From NCBI GenBank assembly GCA_023433925.1, contig JAEYTO010000071.1, positions 1 through 62,657 of the forward strand: a DNA stretch of 62,657 nt. The letters run 5' to 3'. Positions 25,944 to 34,758 of the stretch are shown piece after piece. Made by a program: the position numbers and the translations under genes. The first letter of the stretch is position 1; the number at the start of each line of letters is the position of its first letter. The notes beneath the pieces are model-generated. The model ran no database searches, was not told where the DNA came from, and saw only the letters and a program-made list of their open reading frames with translations. Origin of the DNA: Pseudomonadota bacterium (GTDB lineage Bacteria; Desulfobacterota; Desulfovibrionia; Desulfovibrionales; Desulfovibrionaceae).

Positions 25944-27032
25944 TTATGCGTCCAGCAGGTTGGACAGGTTCAGCTCTCCCATGAGCCGGGCATGGCTGTC
26001 GATGACCGGCAGGGTTTCCACGCCGAAGCGGATGAACATGCTCAGGGCCTGTTTGAGGGTCAGGTCCGGAGCCAGGGGAAACTCCTTGAGGTCGACGGGC
26101 ACCAGGGTTTCGATGGGCCGCTCGGCTTCTCCATCGGCGGGCCGGTTCATCCAGCCCAGCAGTCGGCCGCTCTCCTCCGTGACCCACAGGGAATGCAGCC
26201 GCCGGTCGATGAGGAATGCCCGGCGCGCCTGCTCGGGTGTGGCGTTGAAACCCACGGCGGGCGCCGGCCGGATGAAATCGCGCACGTAGAGCCTGGCCAG
26301 GCGCTTGAGGCCACGGTCAGCGCCCATGAAGCCGCGCGCGAAACCGTCTGCCGGACGGGCGAGCAGGTTCTCGGGAGTGTCGTGCTGGACGAGCCGGCCC
26401 TCGCGCATGAGCGCGATGCGCGAGCCCAGGCGCACGGCTTCGTCCACGTCATGAGTCACGAAGACTATGGTCTTGCGCAGATCCTGTTGAAGCCGGGCCA
26501 GCTCGGTCTGAAGATGGTCGCGCGTGACCGGGTCCAAAGCGCCGAAGGGCTCGTCCATGAGCAGGATGTCCGGATCGGCGGCCAGCGCCCTGGCTACGCC
26601 CACCCTCTGGGCCTCGCCGCCCGAGAGCTGGCGTGGGTACTTGCCTCCATACTCGTCCGGCGGCAGCGCCAGCAGCTCCAGAAGCTCCCTGGCGCGCCGC
26701 CTGGTTTTGGCCTTGGCCCAACCCAGCAACCCGGGTACAGCGCCGATGTTGTCCAGCACGGTCATATGCGGGAAGAGCCCCACGCCTTGGATGACATAGC
26801 CCATGCCCCGGCGCAGCTCCTCGGGTCGCGCCCGGCGTACGTCCCGGCCATTCACGAGGATCTGGCCCGAGGTGGGCTCGACCATGCGGTTGATCATGCG
26901 CAGGGTGGTGGACTTGCCGCAGCCGCTCGGTCCGATGAGGCAGCAGACCTCGCCGTGGCCGATCTCCATGGACAGGCTGTCCACGGCCACCTGCCGGCCG
27001 TAGCGTTTGACGACCTGGCGCAGGCGGATCAC
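25944..27032 (-). CDS. yehX: Osmoprotectant ABC transporter ATP-binding protein with CBS domains
   Basis: A 362-residue ATPase. Walker A GPSGCGKST lies at 34-42, ABC signature LSGGEAQRV, Walker B ILLMDEPFGALD and VFVTHDVDEAV follow. From about residue 245 comes a CBS-type regulatory region, ending in LPVIDSHARLMGELNLSNLLDA. In OpuA-like transporters CBS domains sense ionic strength and gate transport, so osmotic activation is plausible. The start is a GTG at 27032 preceded by GGAGG with 7-base spacing, and it overlaps the stop of the large permease gene (GTGA). Confidence 0.9.
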   Translation of the reverse strand: MIRLRQVVKRYGRQVAVDSLSMEIGHGEVCCLIGPSGCGKSTTLRMINRMVEPTSGQILVNGRDVRRARPEELRRGMGYVIQGVGLFPHMTVLDNIGAVPGLLGWAKAKTRRRARELLELLALPPDEYGGKYPRQLSGGEAQRVGVARALAADPDILLMDEPFGALDPVTRDHLQTELARLQQDLRKTIVFVTHDVDEAVRLGSRIALMREGRLVQHDTPENLLARPADGFARGFMGADRGLKRLARLYVRDFIRPAPAVGFNATPEQARRAFLIDRRLHSLWVTEESGRLLGWMNRPADGEAERPIETLVPVDLKEFPLAPDLTLKQALSMFIRFGVETLPVIDSHARLMGELNLSNLLDA

Positions 27033-28174
27033 GAGCCGCCTCCGCGCGCGAGCCCTGGCGACAAGACGGCGATGAGCATGCGCATCAGGGCGTCGGCCGC
27101 GAGCGCCAGGAGCACCGTAGGCAAGGCGCCCAGGAGGATGAGGTCGGCGGCTGCCTGGCCAAGCCCTTGGAAGATGAACACGCCCAGACCACCCGCGCCG
27201 ATGAGGGCGGCCACGGCCGTGTTGCCGATGTTCTGCACCAGGGCGACACGGATGCCGCCGAGTATGGAGGGCAGGGCCAGGGGCATCTTGATCAGGCGCA
27301 GGAGCTGGAGCTGGCTCATGCCCATGCCTAGGCCGGCATCCACCACGGCGGGCTCGATGGCGTCCAGGGCCGTGAAAGTGTTGCGCACCACTGGCAGCAA
27401 GGCATACAGCGTCAGGGCGATGAGCGCCGGAGCCGCGCCGATGCCCTGTACTCCCAGTTCGCGCAGGAGCGGAAAGCGTTCGGCAAGCAGGCTGAGCGGC
27501 ACGAGGAGCAGGCCGAACAGGGCCAGGCTGGGGATCGTCTGCGCCACGTTGAGCGCGAAGAAAGCCTTGGGGACCAGCCGTCGCCGGCGGTGCAGGAGCA
27601 GACCCAAGGGAATGCCCACCGCGATGCTTGCCGCCACCGAAAGTCCGCTTATGGCCAGGTGCGAGGCAAGCTCCTCCATGAAGCGGCCTTGGCGCATGTG
27701 GAATTCCCTCACCAGCGAGAGCGAGTCCAGATGGCCCGAGGCGAGGAGCCAGGTCGTGGCCAGGAGCCAGAACAGACCGGCAATGGTCCAGGCGCGCGAT
27801 CCGGCGCGCTTGAGGAGTTCCGCGCAGGCCAGGCCCAGGCCCAGGAGCAGTCCCCAGAAGCCCCAACCCAGGGAGACGCGGGCATACGGCACGGCCGCGA
27901 TCCGCTCCGCGCCATGGCCGGCCAGGTAAAGGAGGAGCACCGGGCCGGCGCTGAGGGCCGGAGAGGCGAGCCTGCCGAGCCAGACCGGCCATCGCCTGGC
28001 CAGCAGTGCGCCGAGGGTGGGCAGCAGGACGATTCCCGTGAGCGCCGTCAAGCCGGCCAGGCCAACGGCCTCCCAAGTCGTCAGGCCCTCTCCGGCCGCC
28101 AGCCGGTTGGGCCGCAGGACCAGCAGCGGACCTCCCATGAGCGCCGCCCAGCAGAGCGCCGCGGCCAAGGCCAA
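27029..28174 (-). CDS. yehY: Osmoprotectant ABC transporter permease, YehY type (extended)
   Basis: About 381 residues, larger than ordinary OpuC-type permeases because an N-terminal block of extra hydrophobic helices (about residues 1-165) precedes the standard permease domain (VVDAGLGMGMSQLQLLRLIKMPLALP). YehY of E. coli has the same build and length. The start is unresolved: no ATG or GTG is well placed, a TTG at 28174 is used here, and CTG at 28192 or ATT at 28198 (8 bases after AGGGG, overlapping the binding-protein stop) are alternatives. It overlaps the ATPase gene by 4 bases. Confidence 0.87.
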   Translation of the reverse strand: MALAAALCWAALMGGPLLVLRPNRLAAGEGLTTWEAVGLAGLTALTGIVLLPTLGALLARRWPVWLGRLASPALSAGPVLLLYLAGHGAERIAAVPYARVSLGWGFWGLLLGLGLACAELLKRAGSRAWTIAGLFWLLATTWLLASGHLDSLSLVREFHMRQGRFMEELASHLAISGLSVAASIAVGIPLGLLLHRRRRLVPKAFFALNVAQTIPSLALFGLLLVPLSLLAERFPLLRELGVQGIGAAPALIALTLYALLPVVRNTFTALDAIEPAVVDAGLGMGMSQLQLLRLIKMPLALPSILGGIRVALVQNIGNTAVAALIGAGGLGVFIFQGLGQAAADLILLGALPTVLLALAADALMRMLIAVLSPGLARGGGS

Positions 28175-28193
28175 GACCCGTGGCGAGCCCAGC

Positions 28194-29111
28194 CTAATGG
28201 ATGTATCCCCTGGATACGAGGAATTCGCGGGCCACGCTCTCGGCATCCAGCCCCTCGATGGCGATGCGCGCATTGAGCTCTTGCAGCGTCTCCTGCCGCA
28301 GGTCGCTGAATACCGGCGACAGGACCTTCTCGACGTTTGGATGGCGCTCCAGCGCCTCGCGCCGGATGATTGGCGCCGGGGCGTACACGGGTTGCACGGA
28401 CTTGGTGTCCTCGAGCACCGTGAGCCCCAGCGCGGCCAGGGCTCCGTCCGTGCCGTAGGCCATGGCCGCGTTGACTCCATCGATGCCCTGGGCCGCCGCC
28501 TGCTCGGTCTGGGCGGTGTTGCAGCCCGAGAAGACGAGGAGCTGCTCCTTGGACAGGTTCAAGCCGTACGCCTTGGAGAAGGACGGCAGGGCATCGGGCC
28601 GCTCCACGAACTCCTCGCATGCGGCGAGCTTGATTCCGTCGCCCTGGCGCACGTGGCGGGCCAGATCCTCCATGGTGCGCAATCCCTTGCCGGCCAGCTC
28701 CTTGTTCACGGCGATGGCCCAGGTGTTGTTGGCCGGGGACGGCGGCAGCCAGACAAGGCCGTTCCTGGCGTCCAGCTCCTTGACGGTCGCATAGGCCTGG
28801 CGCGCGTCCTTCCATGTCTCGGCAGGGACTTGCGGGAAGAATATGGCGCCGTTGCCCGTGTATTCCGGGTAGATGTCCACCTGGCCCGAGAGAATGGCTT
28901 GGCGCACGATGGGCGTGCCGCCCAACTCGGTGCGGTCCTGCACCTCGATGCCGTGATGGCGGAGCAGGAGCACGATTATCTTGCCGAGCAGGGCCCCTTC
29001 GGTATCGATCTTCGAGGCTACCACTAGGGGCTTCTGGGCCAAGGCGGGCTGCGCGGAGGGGAATGCGAGCGCCGCCAGCAGGAGCAGCGCGAGGGTAATG
29101 GATCTGAGCAT
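28194..29111 (-). CDS. yehZ: Osmoprotectant-binding periplasmic protein, YehZ/OsmF type
   Basis: A 305-residue secreted binding protein. The signal peptide is MLRSITLALLLLAALAFPSAQPALAQ; the mature part starts KPLVVASKIDTEGALLGKII and has the family segments VDIYPEYTGNGAIFF and SPANNTWAIAVNKELAGKGL. It captures quaternary amines such as glycine betaine or a similar solute for the YehYXW-type importer; the exact ligand cannot be read. The ATG at 29111 has a perfect AAGGAGG 5 bases upstream and is the first gene of the operon. An in-frame extension upstream reaches into repeat R1-B and is not coding. Confidence 0.9.
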   Translation of the reverse strand: MLRSITLALLLLAALAFPSAQPALAQKPLVVASKIDTEGALLGKIIVLLLRHHGIEVQDRTELGGTPIVRQAILSGQVDIYPEYTGNGAIFFPQVPAETWKDARQAYATVKELDARNGLVWLPPSPANNTWAIAVNKELAGKGLRTMEDLARHVRQGDGIKLAACEEFVERPDALPSFSKAYGLNLSKEQLLVFSGCNTAQTEQAAAQGIDGVNAAMAYGTDGALAALGLTVLEDTKSVQPVYAPAPIIRREALERHPNVEKVLSPVFSDLRQETLQELNARIAIEGLDAESVAREFLVSRGYIH

Positions 29112-29198
29112 GAAGACCTCCTTGCATGGTTTCCCAGATGAACTATAGAAGGCAATCCCTTGCTCAAGGCAAAGGATTTTTGTCCGCCCTTGTCTAAT

Positions 29199-29342
29199 CA
29201 GACTGTTAAAAAAAGCCGTCCTTGCTTTTTTCAATTTCGCAATGTCTGAGCAAAGCTCAAGCATTGCTCACGGATGCCGCGCGCCGGTGCGCATCCGGCG
29301 GGCCATCCTGGCCCGTTCGGCCTGTTTTTCAACAGGCTGTGA
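29199..29342 (+). repeat. Dispersed hairpin repeat R1, copy B
   Basis: About 144 bp, nearly identical to copy A with a 10-base insertion in the CGCGC hairpin region (GCGCCGGTGCGC). It sits 87 bases upstream of the yehZ start, between the divergent yehZ and dinB genes. Any transcript start for yehZ must lie inside or very near it, so the copy may influence expression of the operon. Confidence 0.85.
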
Positions 29343-29676
29343 TGTCGAAACGGACCTTGCCGTCCTCCCGGTCGCCCTTGTCGAGACCCGTGTTTCGGCA
29401 TAAGAAGGGCAAGCGGGAAACGCATGCGCATGGCGCACTGGAAACTGACGCGGAGTCGCGGCTGTCCCTGGATTCAAGGTCGGGCAGGCCCATTCCCGGA
29501 GGCATCGCGGCCGGCATGGCCTGGTTCGCCCCGGATTCACGATCCGCGCGAGCAGGTCCTCGGCCAGGGCATTGACGAATGTCGGCCTTCCATGATGCCA
29601 TTGTCCGATGGTGTGTCAGGGTACCCTCACCCTTGGCCGAACATGGCCAACCATCCACGGATCGGGTGGAACTTGC
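29343..29676. other. Intergenic gap upstream of dinB
   Basis: About 330 bases between repeat R1-B and the dinB start. Only out-of-frame or antisense frames are present. No LexA-type box was recognised by eye. Nothing else is supported. Confidence 0.4.
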
Positions 29677-30837
29677 ATGGCAGGGCAGCGCGTGATCATG
29701 CACCTGGACATGGACGCCTTCTTCGCGTCCGTGGAGCAGGTGGACAACCCGGAACTCAAGGGCAAGCCGGTCATCATCGGCGGCGAGGAGCGCGGGGTCG
29801 TCTCGGCTGCCTCCTATGAGGCGCGCACGTTCGGCGTGCGCTCGGCCATGCCCTCGGCCACGGCCAGACGGCTCTGCCCGCACGGCGTCTTCCTCAAGGG
29901 CCGCATGGGCCGCTACAAGGAGGTCTCCGGGCAGGTCATGGCCGTGCTGCACGGCCTGCTGCCGCTCGTGGAGCAAACCTCGGTGGACGAGGCCTACGTG
30001 GACGCCACGGGCACGGAACGTCTGTACGGCCCGGCCATCGACCTGGCCATGCGCCTCAAGCGGGAGATTCGCAAGGCCACGCGACTGACCTGCTCGGTGG
30101 GCATCGCGCCGAACAAATTCCTGGCCAAGATCGCCTCGGACCTGAACAAGCCCGACGGGGTCCACGAGATCAGGCCCGAGGACGTGACCGCCTTCCTGCG
30201 CGGGTTGCCCGTGAACAAGATTCCGGGCGTGGGGCCTAGCTGCATGGCCGTGCTCGGCAGGCTGGGCGTCAAGACAGCCGCGGACGTGCTGCGCTTTCCG
30301 CGCGAGTTCTGGTTGGAAAGGCTCGGCAAGTGGGGGAGCGTGCTTCACGATCGCGCCCAGGGCCTGGATGACAGGCCCCTGTGCACGTGGCACGAGACCA
30401 AGTCCTCCAGCGCCGAGAACACGTTCTCCAGGGATGTCGATGACCCTGATTTCCTGCGCCGCTGGCTGTGGCGGCAATCGGAGCGCGTGGGACGGGACCT
30501 GCGCGAGAACGGCTGGTTCGGCCGTACCGTGACGCTCAAGCTCAAGTACGCCGACTTCACTCAGATCACCCGCAGCCGTTCCCTGCGCGTGGCCACCAAC
30601 AGCACGCGCGTCATTTATGATGCCGCCGGGGAGCTCCTGTCCGAGGCGCCCCTGACTAGGAAGGTGCGCCTCGTCGGTGTGGGCGTGTCCAACTTCGACA
30701 GGGGCGAAGCCCAGCTCAGCCTTCTTGAAGACCTGGAGCCGCGGCCGGACAAGCTCGATCTGGCCCTGGACGCCATTCGCGACAAATTCGGGGACAAGGC
30801 CCTGGTGCAGGGGCGCGTCTTCGGGCTCAAGAAATGA
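29677..30837 (+). CDS. dinB: DNA polymerase IV (Y-family translesion polymerase)
   Basis: A 386-residue translesion polymerase. The catalytic motifs HLDMDAFFASVEQ (metal-binding Asp pair) and SVDEAYVDATG (Asp-Glu) are present, followed by a helix-hairpin-helix region (NKIPGVGPSCMAVLGRLGV) and the little-finger domain. It lacks an obvious clamp-binding peptide at the extreme C terminus (ends VFGLKK). Start at the ATG at 29677 with GGTGGA upstream; an ATG at 29698 is also possible. The M29 peptidase gene begins 11 bases after the stop. Confidence 0.95.
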   Translation: MAGQRVIMHLDMDAFFASVEQVDNPELKGKPVIIGGEERGVVSAASYEARTFGVRSAMPSATARRLCPHGVFLKGRMGRYKEVSGQVMAVLHGLLPLVEQTSVDEAYVDATGTERLYGPAIDLAMRLKREIRKATRLTCSVGIAPNKFLAKIASDLNKPDGVHEIRPEDVTAFLRGLPVNKIPGVGPSCMAVLGRLGVKTAADVLRFPREFWLERLGKWGSVLHDRAQGLDDRPLCTWHETKSSSAENTFSRDVDDPDFLRRWLWRQSERVGRDLRENGWFGRTVTLKLKYADFTQITRSRSLRVATNSTRVIYDAAGELLSEAPLTRKVRLVGVGVSNFDRGEAQLSLLEDLEPRPDKLDLALDAIRDKFGDKALVQGRVFGLKK

Positions 30838-30848
30838 TCGGAGGATTC

Positions 30849-32048
30849 ATGTTCGACAGCATGAGACTGGAAAAGTACGCCGACGTGCTCATCTGGGGGC
30901 TCAAAACCTCGCGCAAGAAGCGCCTGGAGAACGGCGACATCGTGCTCGTGCGCTTCGACGCCCCGGCCCTGCCCCTGGCCGAGGCGGTCTACGGCAAGCT
31001 CCTGGATTTGCGTCTCAACCCCGTCATCCGCTTGCAGCCCACGGCCGCCATGGAGCGCGACTTCTATGATCTCTCCTCGCAGAAACAGCTCACATTCGTG
31101 GCTCCGGGCGACAAGGAGCTTACGGACAACCTGGCCGGCCTAGTGTCCATTCTCGCGCCCCAGTCGCTGACCCATTTGAGCCACGTGGACCCGGCGAGCT
31201 TCGGCCAGGTCCAGAAGAGCCGCAAATTCCTGCGCGACATCATGGATCGCCGGGAGGAGCAGGGGGATTTCGGCTGGACCCTGTGCCTCTACCCGACCCA
31301 GGCCCTGGCGGACAAGGCCGGCCTGAGCCTGGAGGAGTACGCCCGGCAGATCGAGAAGGCCTGCTACCTGAACATGGCCCAGCCCGAGCAGGATTGGCGC
31401 CAGTTCTGGAAAGAGGCCCAGGAGATCAAGGCTAGGCTCAATTCGCTGGACATTGAATCCTACCATGTCGAGTCGGACAACACCGACCTGCGGGTGGCTA
31501 ACGGAGCCATGCGGCGCTGGGTAGGCATCACGGGCCACAACATCCCGAGCTTCGAGATGTACGTCTCGCCCGATTGGCGCGGCACCGAGGGCGTGTTCTA
31601 TGCCGACCTGCCCTCGTACCGTAGCGGCAACTACATCAAAGGCGTGCGGCTGACATTCGAGGCCGGCGTGGTCACGGAAGTCCAGGCCGAGCAGGGCCAG
31701 GAGTTCACCATCAAGCAGCTCAACATGGATCAGGGCGCCAGGCGGCTCGGCGAGTTCTCCCTCACGGACAGGCGCTTCTCGCGCATCGACCGTTTCATGG
31801 CTCACACCCTGTTCGACGAGAATTTCGGCGGCCCCAACGGCAATTGCCACGTGGCGGTGGGCTCGTCCTACTCGGACACCTACGCGGGCGACCCAGCCGA
31901 GCTGACCCTGGAGCGCAAGGAAGAGCTGGGCTTCAACAACTCGGCCCTGCACTGGGATCTCATCAACACCGAGGCCAAGCGCGTCACGGCCCACCTGCGC
32001 GGCGGCGGCCGCGCGGTGATCTACGAGGATGGCATGTTCACGGTTTAG
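30849..32048 (+). CDS. Aminopeptidase, peptidase family M29
   Basis: A 399-residue metallo-aminopeptidase of family M29 (AmpS / aminopeptidase T type), which uses two metal ions to remove N-terminal residues. Visible family segments are the Glu in VQAEQGQEF, GARRLGEFSLTD, LFDENFGGPNGNCHVAVGSSY and the C-terminal HWDLINTEAKRVTAHL (His/Asp metal ligands). The ATG at 30849 follows GGAGG; the ATG at 30834, overlapping the dinB stop, lacks spacing for it. Cytosolic, role in peptide turnover. Confidence 0.93.
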   Translation: MFDSMRLEKYADVLIWGLKTSRKKRLENGDIVLVRFDAPALPLAEAVYGKLLDLRLNPVIRLQPTAAMERDFYDLSSQKQLTFVAPGDKELTDNLAGLVSILAPQSLTHLSHVDPASFGQVQKSRKFLRDIMDRREEQGDFGWTLCLYPTQALADKAGLSLEEYARQIEKACYLNMAQPEQDWRQFWKEAQEIKARLNSLDIESYHVESDNTDLRVANGAMRRWVGITGHNIPSFEMYVSPDWRGTEGVFYADLPSYRSGNYIKGVRLTFEAGVVTEVQAEQGQEFTIKQLNMDQGARRLGEFSLTDRRFSRIDRFMAHTLFDENFGGPNGNCHVAVGSSYSDTYAGDPAELTLERKEELGFNNSALHWDLINTEAKRVTAHLRGGGRAVIYEDGMFTV

Positions 32049-32207
32049 CTGAGCCAGGGCCGCACGGCGCCCAGCCCGGATCACGAAAATCGAGGGGTAT
32101 GCGAGCGGCGTTCAACCCCGGCGTATCGAGCGGTGGACCGCCTGAGCGGCGGCTGCCGCAACGACCATGCAGGCGAAAACGTATGCGCGAGGGAGCGCGA
32201 GGCGGAT

Positions 32208-33029
32208 ATGGGCAAGGGACCAAGGACACTGGTTGACGATCTGGCCGAGGAGACGCTGGTCGAGATGGCCGAGACGTTCTTCGGCTCAAGGGTCGAAATC
32301 GAGCGCTTGCAGACGCGGGTCCACGAGCTCGCCTCGGAGCTTGGCGGGCGCTTGTCGCGCGTGCGCCGGGCCGCGGCGCTGCTTGGCCGCCTGCTCCTGG
32401 ACCCCGCCAGCGCCGAACGCTTCTACGCGCAGCTCAATGTGCCCGCCGAGCCGTTCCTGAAGCTCGCGGAGCAGGGCCGGGATGAGGAGCCGCGCGCGTA
32501 CAAATCGCCCTGGGGTCTGCTGCCCAAGGGCCGCTGGGTCAAGAGCGTGCTCGGAGCCTACGGCATCCTGAGGGAGGAGGTGGACGTGTACCTCCATGGC
32601 CGCTATGAGCAGGACCCCAAGGACCCCAGGCGCAAGCGCCTTTCGGTGAACTATCGCGCGGTGAGCGAGTTGGCGGATGCGGTCAACCGGAGCATCGCGC
32701 AGTCCAACGAAGGCGATCGCCCCTCGGACGTGATGCGCTACATGCGCTCCCTGGACCCCATGGAGCAGGAGAAGGAGAGGCTCACGGGGGCCACGCTGGA
32801 GGGCTACGACCAGCGGATCGACGAGTCCATGGCCTTGAAGCCCATGGACATCGACAGCCTCGGCCTTGTCAAACTTCCCGAGCTGCCGCACTCTACGGCG
32901 ACGCGGGAGCGGCTTGGGCCATTCCTCGCCAGTCTGTACACGGAGCGCAAAGCCGAGATCCGCGCGCTCATGGGCCAGTTGAAGAGCATGTCCGGCCATG
33001 CACCGGGGGAGGATGCCGATGCATCGTGA
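32208..33029 (+). CDS. Hypothetical protein, 273 residues
   Basis: No family recognised. It is a soluble, charged, largely helical protein without signal peptide. Residues of about 25-65 form a coiled-coil-like segment (VEIERLQTRVHELASELGGRLSR), the middle contains YKSPWGLLPKGRWVKSVLGAYGILREEVDVYLHGRY, and the end is helical. The ATG at 32208 has GAGG upstream. It overlaps the next gene by 11 bases, so the two are likely co-translated. Codon use looks like that of the neighbours. Confidence 0.8.
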   Translation: MGKGPRTLVDDLAEETLVEMAETFFGSRVEIERLQTRVHELASELGGRLSRVRRAAALLGRLLLDPASAERFYAQLNVPAEPFLKLAEQGRDEEPRAYKSPWGLLPKGRWVKSVLGAYGILREEVDVYLHGRYEQDPKDPRRKRLSVNYRAVSELADAVNRSIAQSNEGDRPSDVMRYMRSLDPMEQEKERLTGATLEGYDQRIDESMALKPMDIDSLGLVKLPELPHSTATRERLGPFLASLYTERKAEIRALMGQLKSMSGHAPGEDADAS

Positions 33030-33513
33030 AGCACGCCTCGCAATCTGCGGCCTCTGTGTCGCGCTGGTCTTGGCCATGGCCGCCGGGGCAGCGGCCCAGG
33101 GACCTTCGCCGCAGAAGCCTGGTCCGGCGCCTCGAAACGCCGTGCAGCCGCAGGAGGAAGGAGGGCCGCGCATTCCGGTGAGCGTGGAGCATGCTGGCGC
33201 CGACCCCATCGGCACCCGTTTGGCCTTTGCCCTCAAGGAGACCTTCGGCAAGTCGCCGCTCTTCCGCGTGACCACCGGCGAGGAGAAGAAGATCTCCGTG
33301 CGCGTGACCACGCGGGCCGAGTTCGGCGACCGGCCGGGCTTGGCCTCGGGCTGGTCCGTGATCTGGCTGTTCACCGAGCAGAGCGACGTGCTCGGCTTCT
33401 ATCTGGAGAGCGACATGGGCTTCGCCGACCGCGACGCCGTGGCGGACGCCGCCGTGTCCCTGGCTTCGCGCACCGAAGAAGTGGCCAGGCGCTTCTCCTA
33501 CCTCTTCGAGTAG
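33019..33513 (+). CDS. Hypothetical secreted protein, 164 residues
   Basis: Not assigned to a family. A signal peptide (LAICGLCVALVLAMAAGAAAQG) is followed by a Pro/Gln-rich linker, then a compact domain: VEHAGADPIGTRLAFALKETFGKSPLF, ISVRVTTRAEFGDRPGLASGWSVIWLF, and a C-terminal helix. The domain suggests a small periplasmic fold with alternating beta strands. Its ATG at 33019 follows GGGGAGG by 6 bases inside the 3' end of the preceding unknown gene. Confidence 0.78.
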   Translation: MHREARLAICGLCVALVLAMAAGAAAQGPSPQKPGPAPRNAVQPQEEGGPRIPVSVEHAGADPIGTRLAFALKETFGKSPLFRVTTGEEKKISVRVTTRAEFGDRPGLASGWSVIWLFTEQSDVLGFYLESDMGFADRDAVADAAVSLASRTEEVARRFSYLFE

Positions 33514-33514
33514 C

Positions 33515-34714
33515 GTGCGCAGGCGTATCGCTTTTCCGCGCGGGCCTTTCGCCCTGCGCGCCGGACGATTGTGGACCATGTCCGGACCGGATGGCGGTCC
33601 CCTGGACGACGCCCTGGTGCTCGGCGACCATGGCCGGATCGAGGCCGTGGGCGCTTGGCGCGACTTGCGCCATGGCCTGCGCTGCGACGTGACCGACCTG
33701 GGCGGGTCTGTCCTAGCCCCCGGGCTCGTCAATGCCCATGTCCATCTTGAGCTTTCCCACATCAGCCAAGGGCTGTGCCTCGGCCAGGGTTTCCTGCCCT
33801 GGGTCCAGAGCCTCGTGCCGCGCCTGCGCGAGCCCCTGCCGGATGAAGCCCTCGACGCGGCCCTGGCCCAGATTCTGGACTGCGGCGCCTCCTTCGTGGC
33901 CGACATCACCGGACGCAGCAGTGGGGCGGTGGCCCGATCCTTGGCCTCATACGGGCTCGACTGTTGGCTGTTCCTGGAGGCCTTCGGCTTCGCCGGGGAG
34001 ATGGCCGGCGGACCCGACGGCCCGTGCGGGCGGCTTTTGCCCGTGTGGGCCCACGAGCGCGTGGCCGCGGCCGGACATGCGCCGTATTCGACGCACCCGG
34101 AGCTCCTGCGACGGGCCAAGCTCTGGTCCGCCGAGCGCGGCAGGCCGTTCAGCCTTCATCTGGCCGAGCCCGAGGGCGAGGCCGAGTTGCTGCGCACCGG
34201 CGGCGGCGATCTGGCCGAGTTCTACACCCGCGCGGGCATCCTGCCCCGCGATTTTCGGCCGCCGGGCCTCTCGTCCGTGGCCTATGCCGATTCCCTGGGG
34301 CTGCTCGACGCGGCCACGCTGGCCGTGCACTGCGTGCACGTGGATGCCGATGACATCCACCTGCTCACGGCGCGCGGCGTGACCGTCTGCCTATGTCCGC
34401 GCAGCAACGCGCGCATGGCCGTGGGCCGCGCTCCGTGGGAAGCCATGCTCGATGCCGGGACGGGCGTCTGCCTGGCCACCGATGGCTTGACCTCCAATGC
34501 CGACCTGGACTTGTGGAACGAATTGCGGTTCTTCCGCGCGGGCCTGGACAGGCCCTTGGGCTTGGCGCAGGCCTTGGCCATGCTCACGTTTATTCCGGCC
34601 CGCGCCCTGTGCCTGGCCGGCGCGCATGGGAGCATGGTTCCCGGCGGCAAGGCCGCCTTCAGCATCCTGCCCGAGGACGTGGCGGCATGGCCGGCGGGAA
34701 AGATCGCGGCATGA
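33515..34714 (+). CDS. Amidohydrolase family protein, possibly aminofutalosine deaminase
   Basis: A 399-residue metal-dependent amidohydrolase of the cytosine deaminase/chlorohydrolase group. Metal ligands are H75 and H77 (NAHVHLELSH), the later His in FSLHLAEPEGE and AVHCVHVD, and the Asp in CLATDGLTSN. The NAHxHLELS form is shared by guanine deaminase-like and aminofutalosine deaminase enzymes. Desulfovibrios make menaquinone by the futalosine route, so that role is plausible, but no mqn genes are adjacent and the substrate is not proven. GTG start at 33515, 1 base after the upstream stop. Confidence 0.78.
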   Translation: MRRRIAFPRGPFALRAGRLWTMSGPDGGPLDDALVLGDHGRIEAVGAWRDLRHGLRCDVTDLGGSVLAPGLVNAHVHLELSHISQGLCLGQGFLPWVQSLVPRLREPLPDEALDAALAQILDCGASFVADITGRSSGAVARSLASYGLDCWLFLEAFGFAGEMAGGPDGPCGRLLPVWAHERVAAAGHAPYSTHPELLRRAKLWSAERGRPFSLHLAEPEGEAELLRTGGGDLAEFYTRAGILPRDFRPPGLSSVAYADSLGLLDAATLAVHCVHVDADDIHLLTARGVTVCLCPRSNARMAVGRAPWEAMLDAGTGVCLATDGLTSNADLDLWNELRFFRAGLDRPLGLAQALAMLTFIPARALCLAGAHGSMVPGGKAAFSILPEDVAAWPAGKIAA

Positions 34715-34758
34715 CCGGCCTGCCGGAGGAGCGCCTCGGGCGTTGAGGAATGCGTGGC

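Noticed and set aside
29112..29264. Upstream extension of yehZ
   Set aside because: It runs into repeat R1-B, while the ATG at 29111 has a perfect ribosome site and signal peptide.
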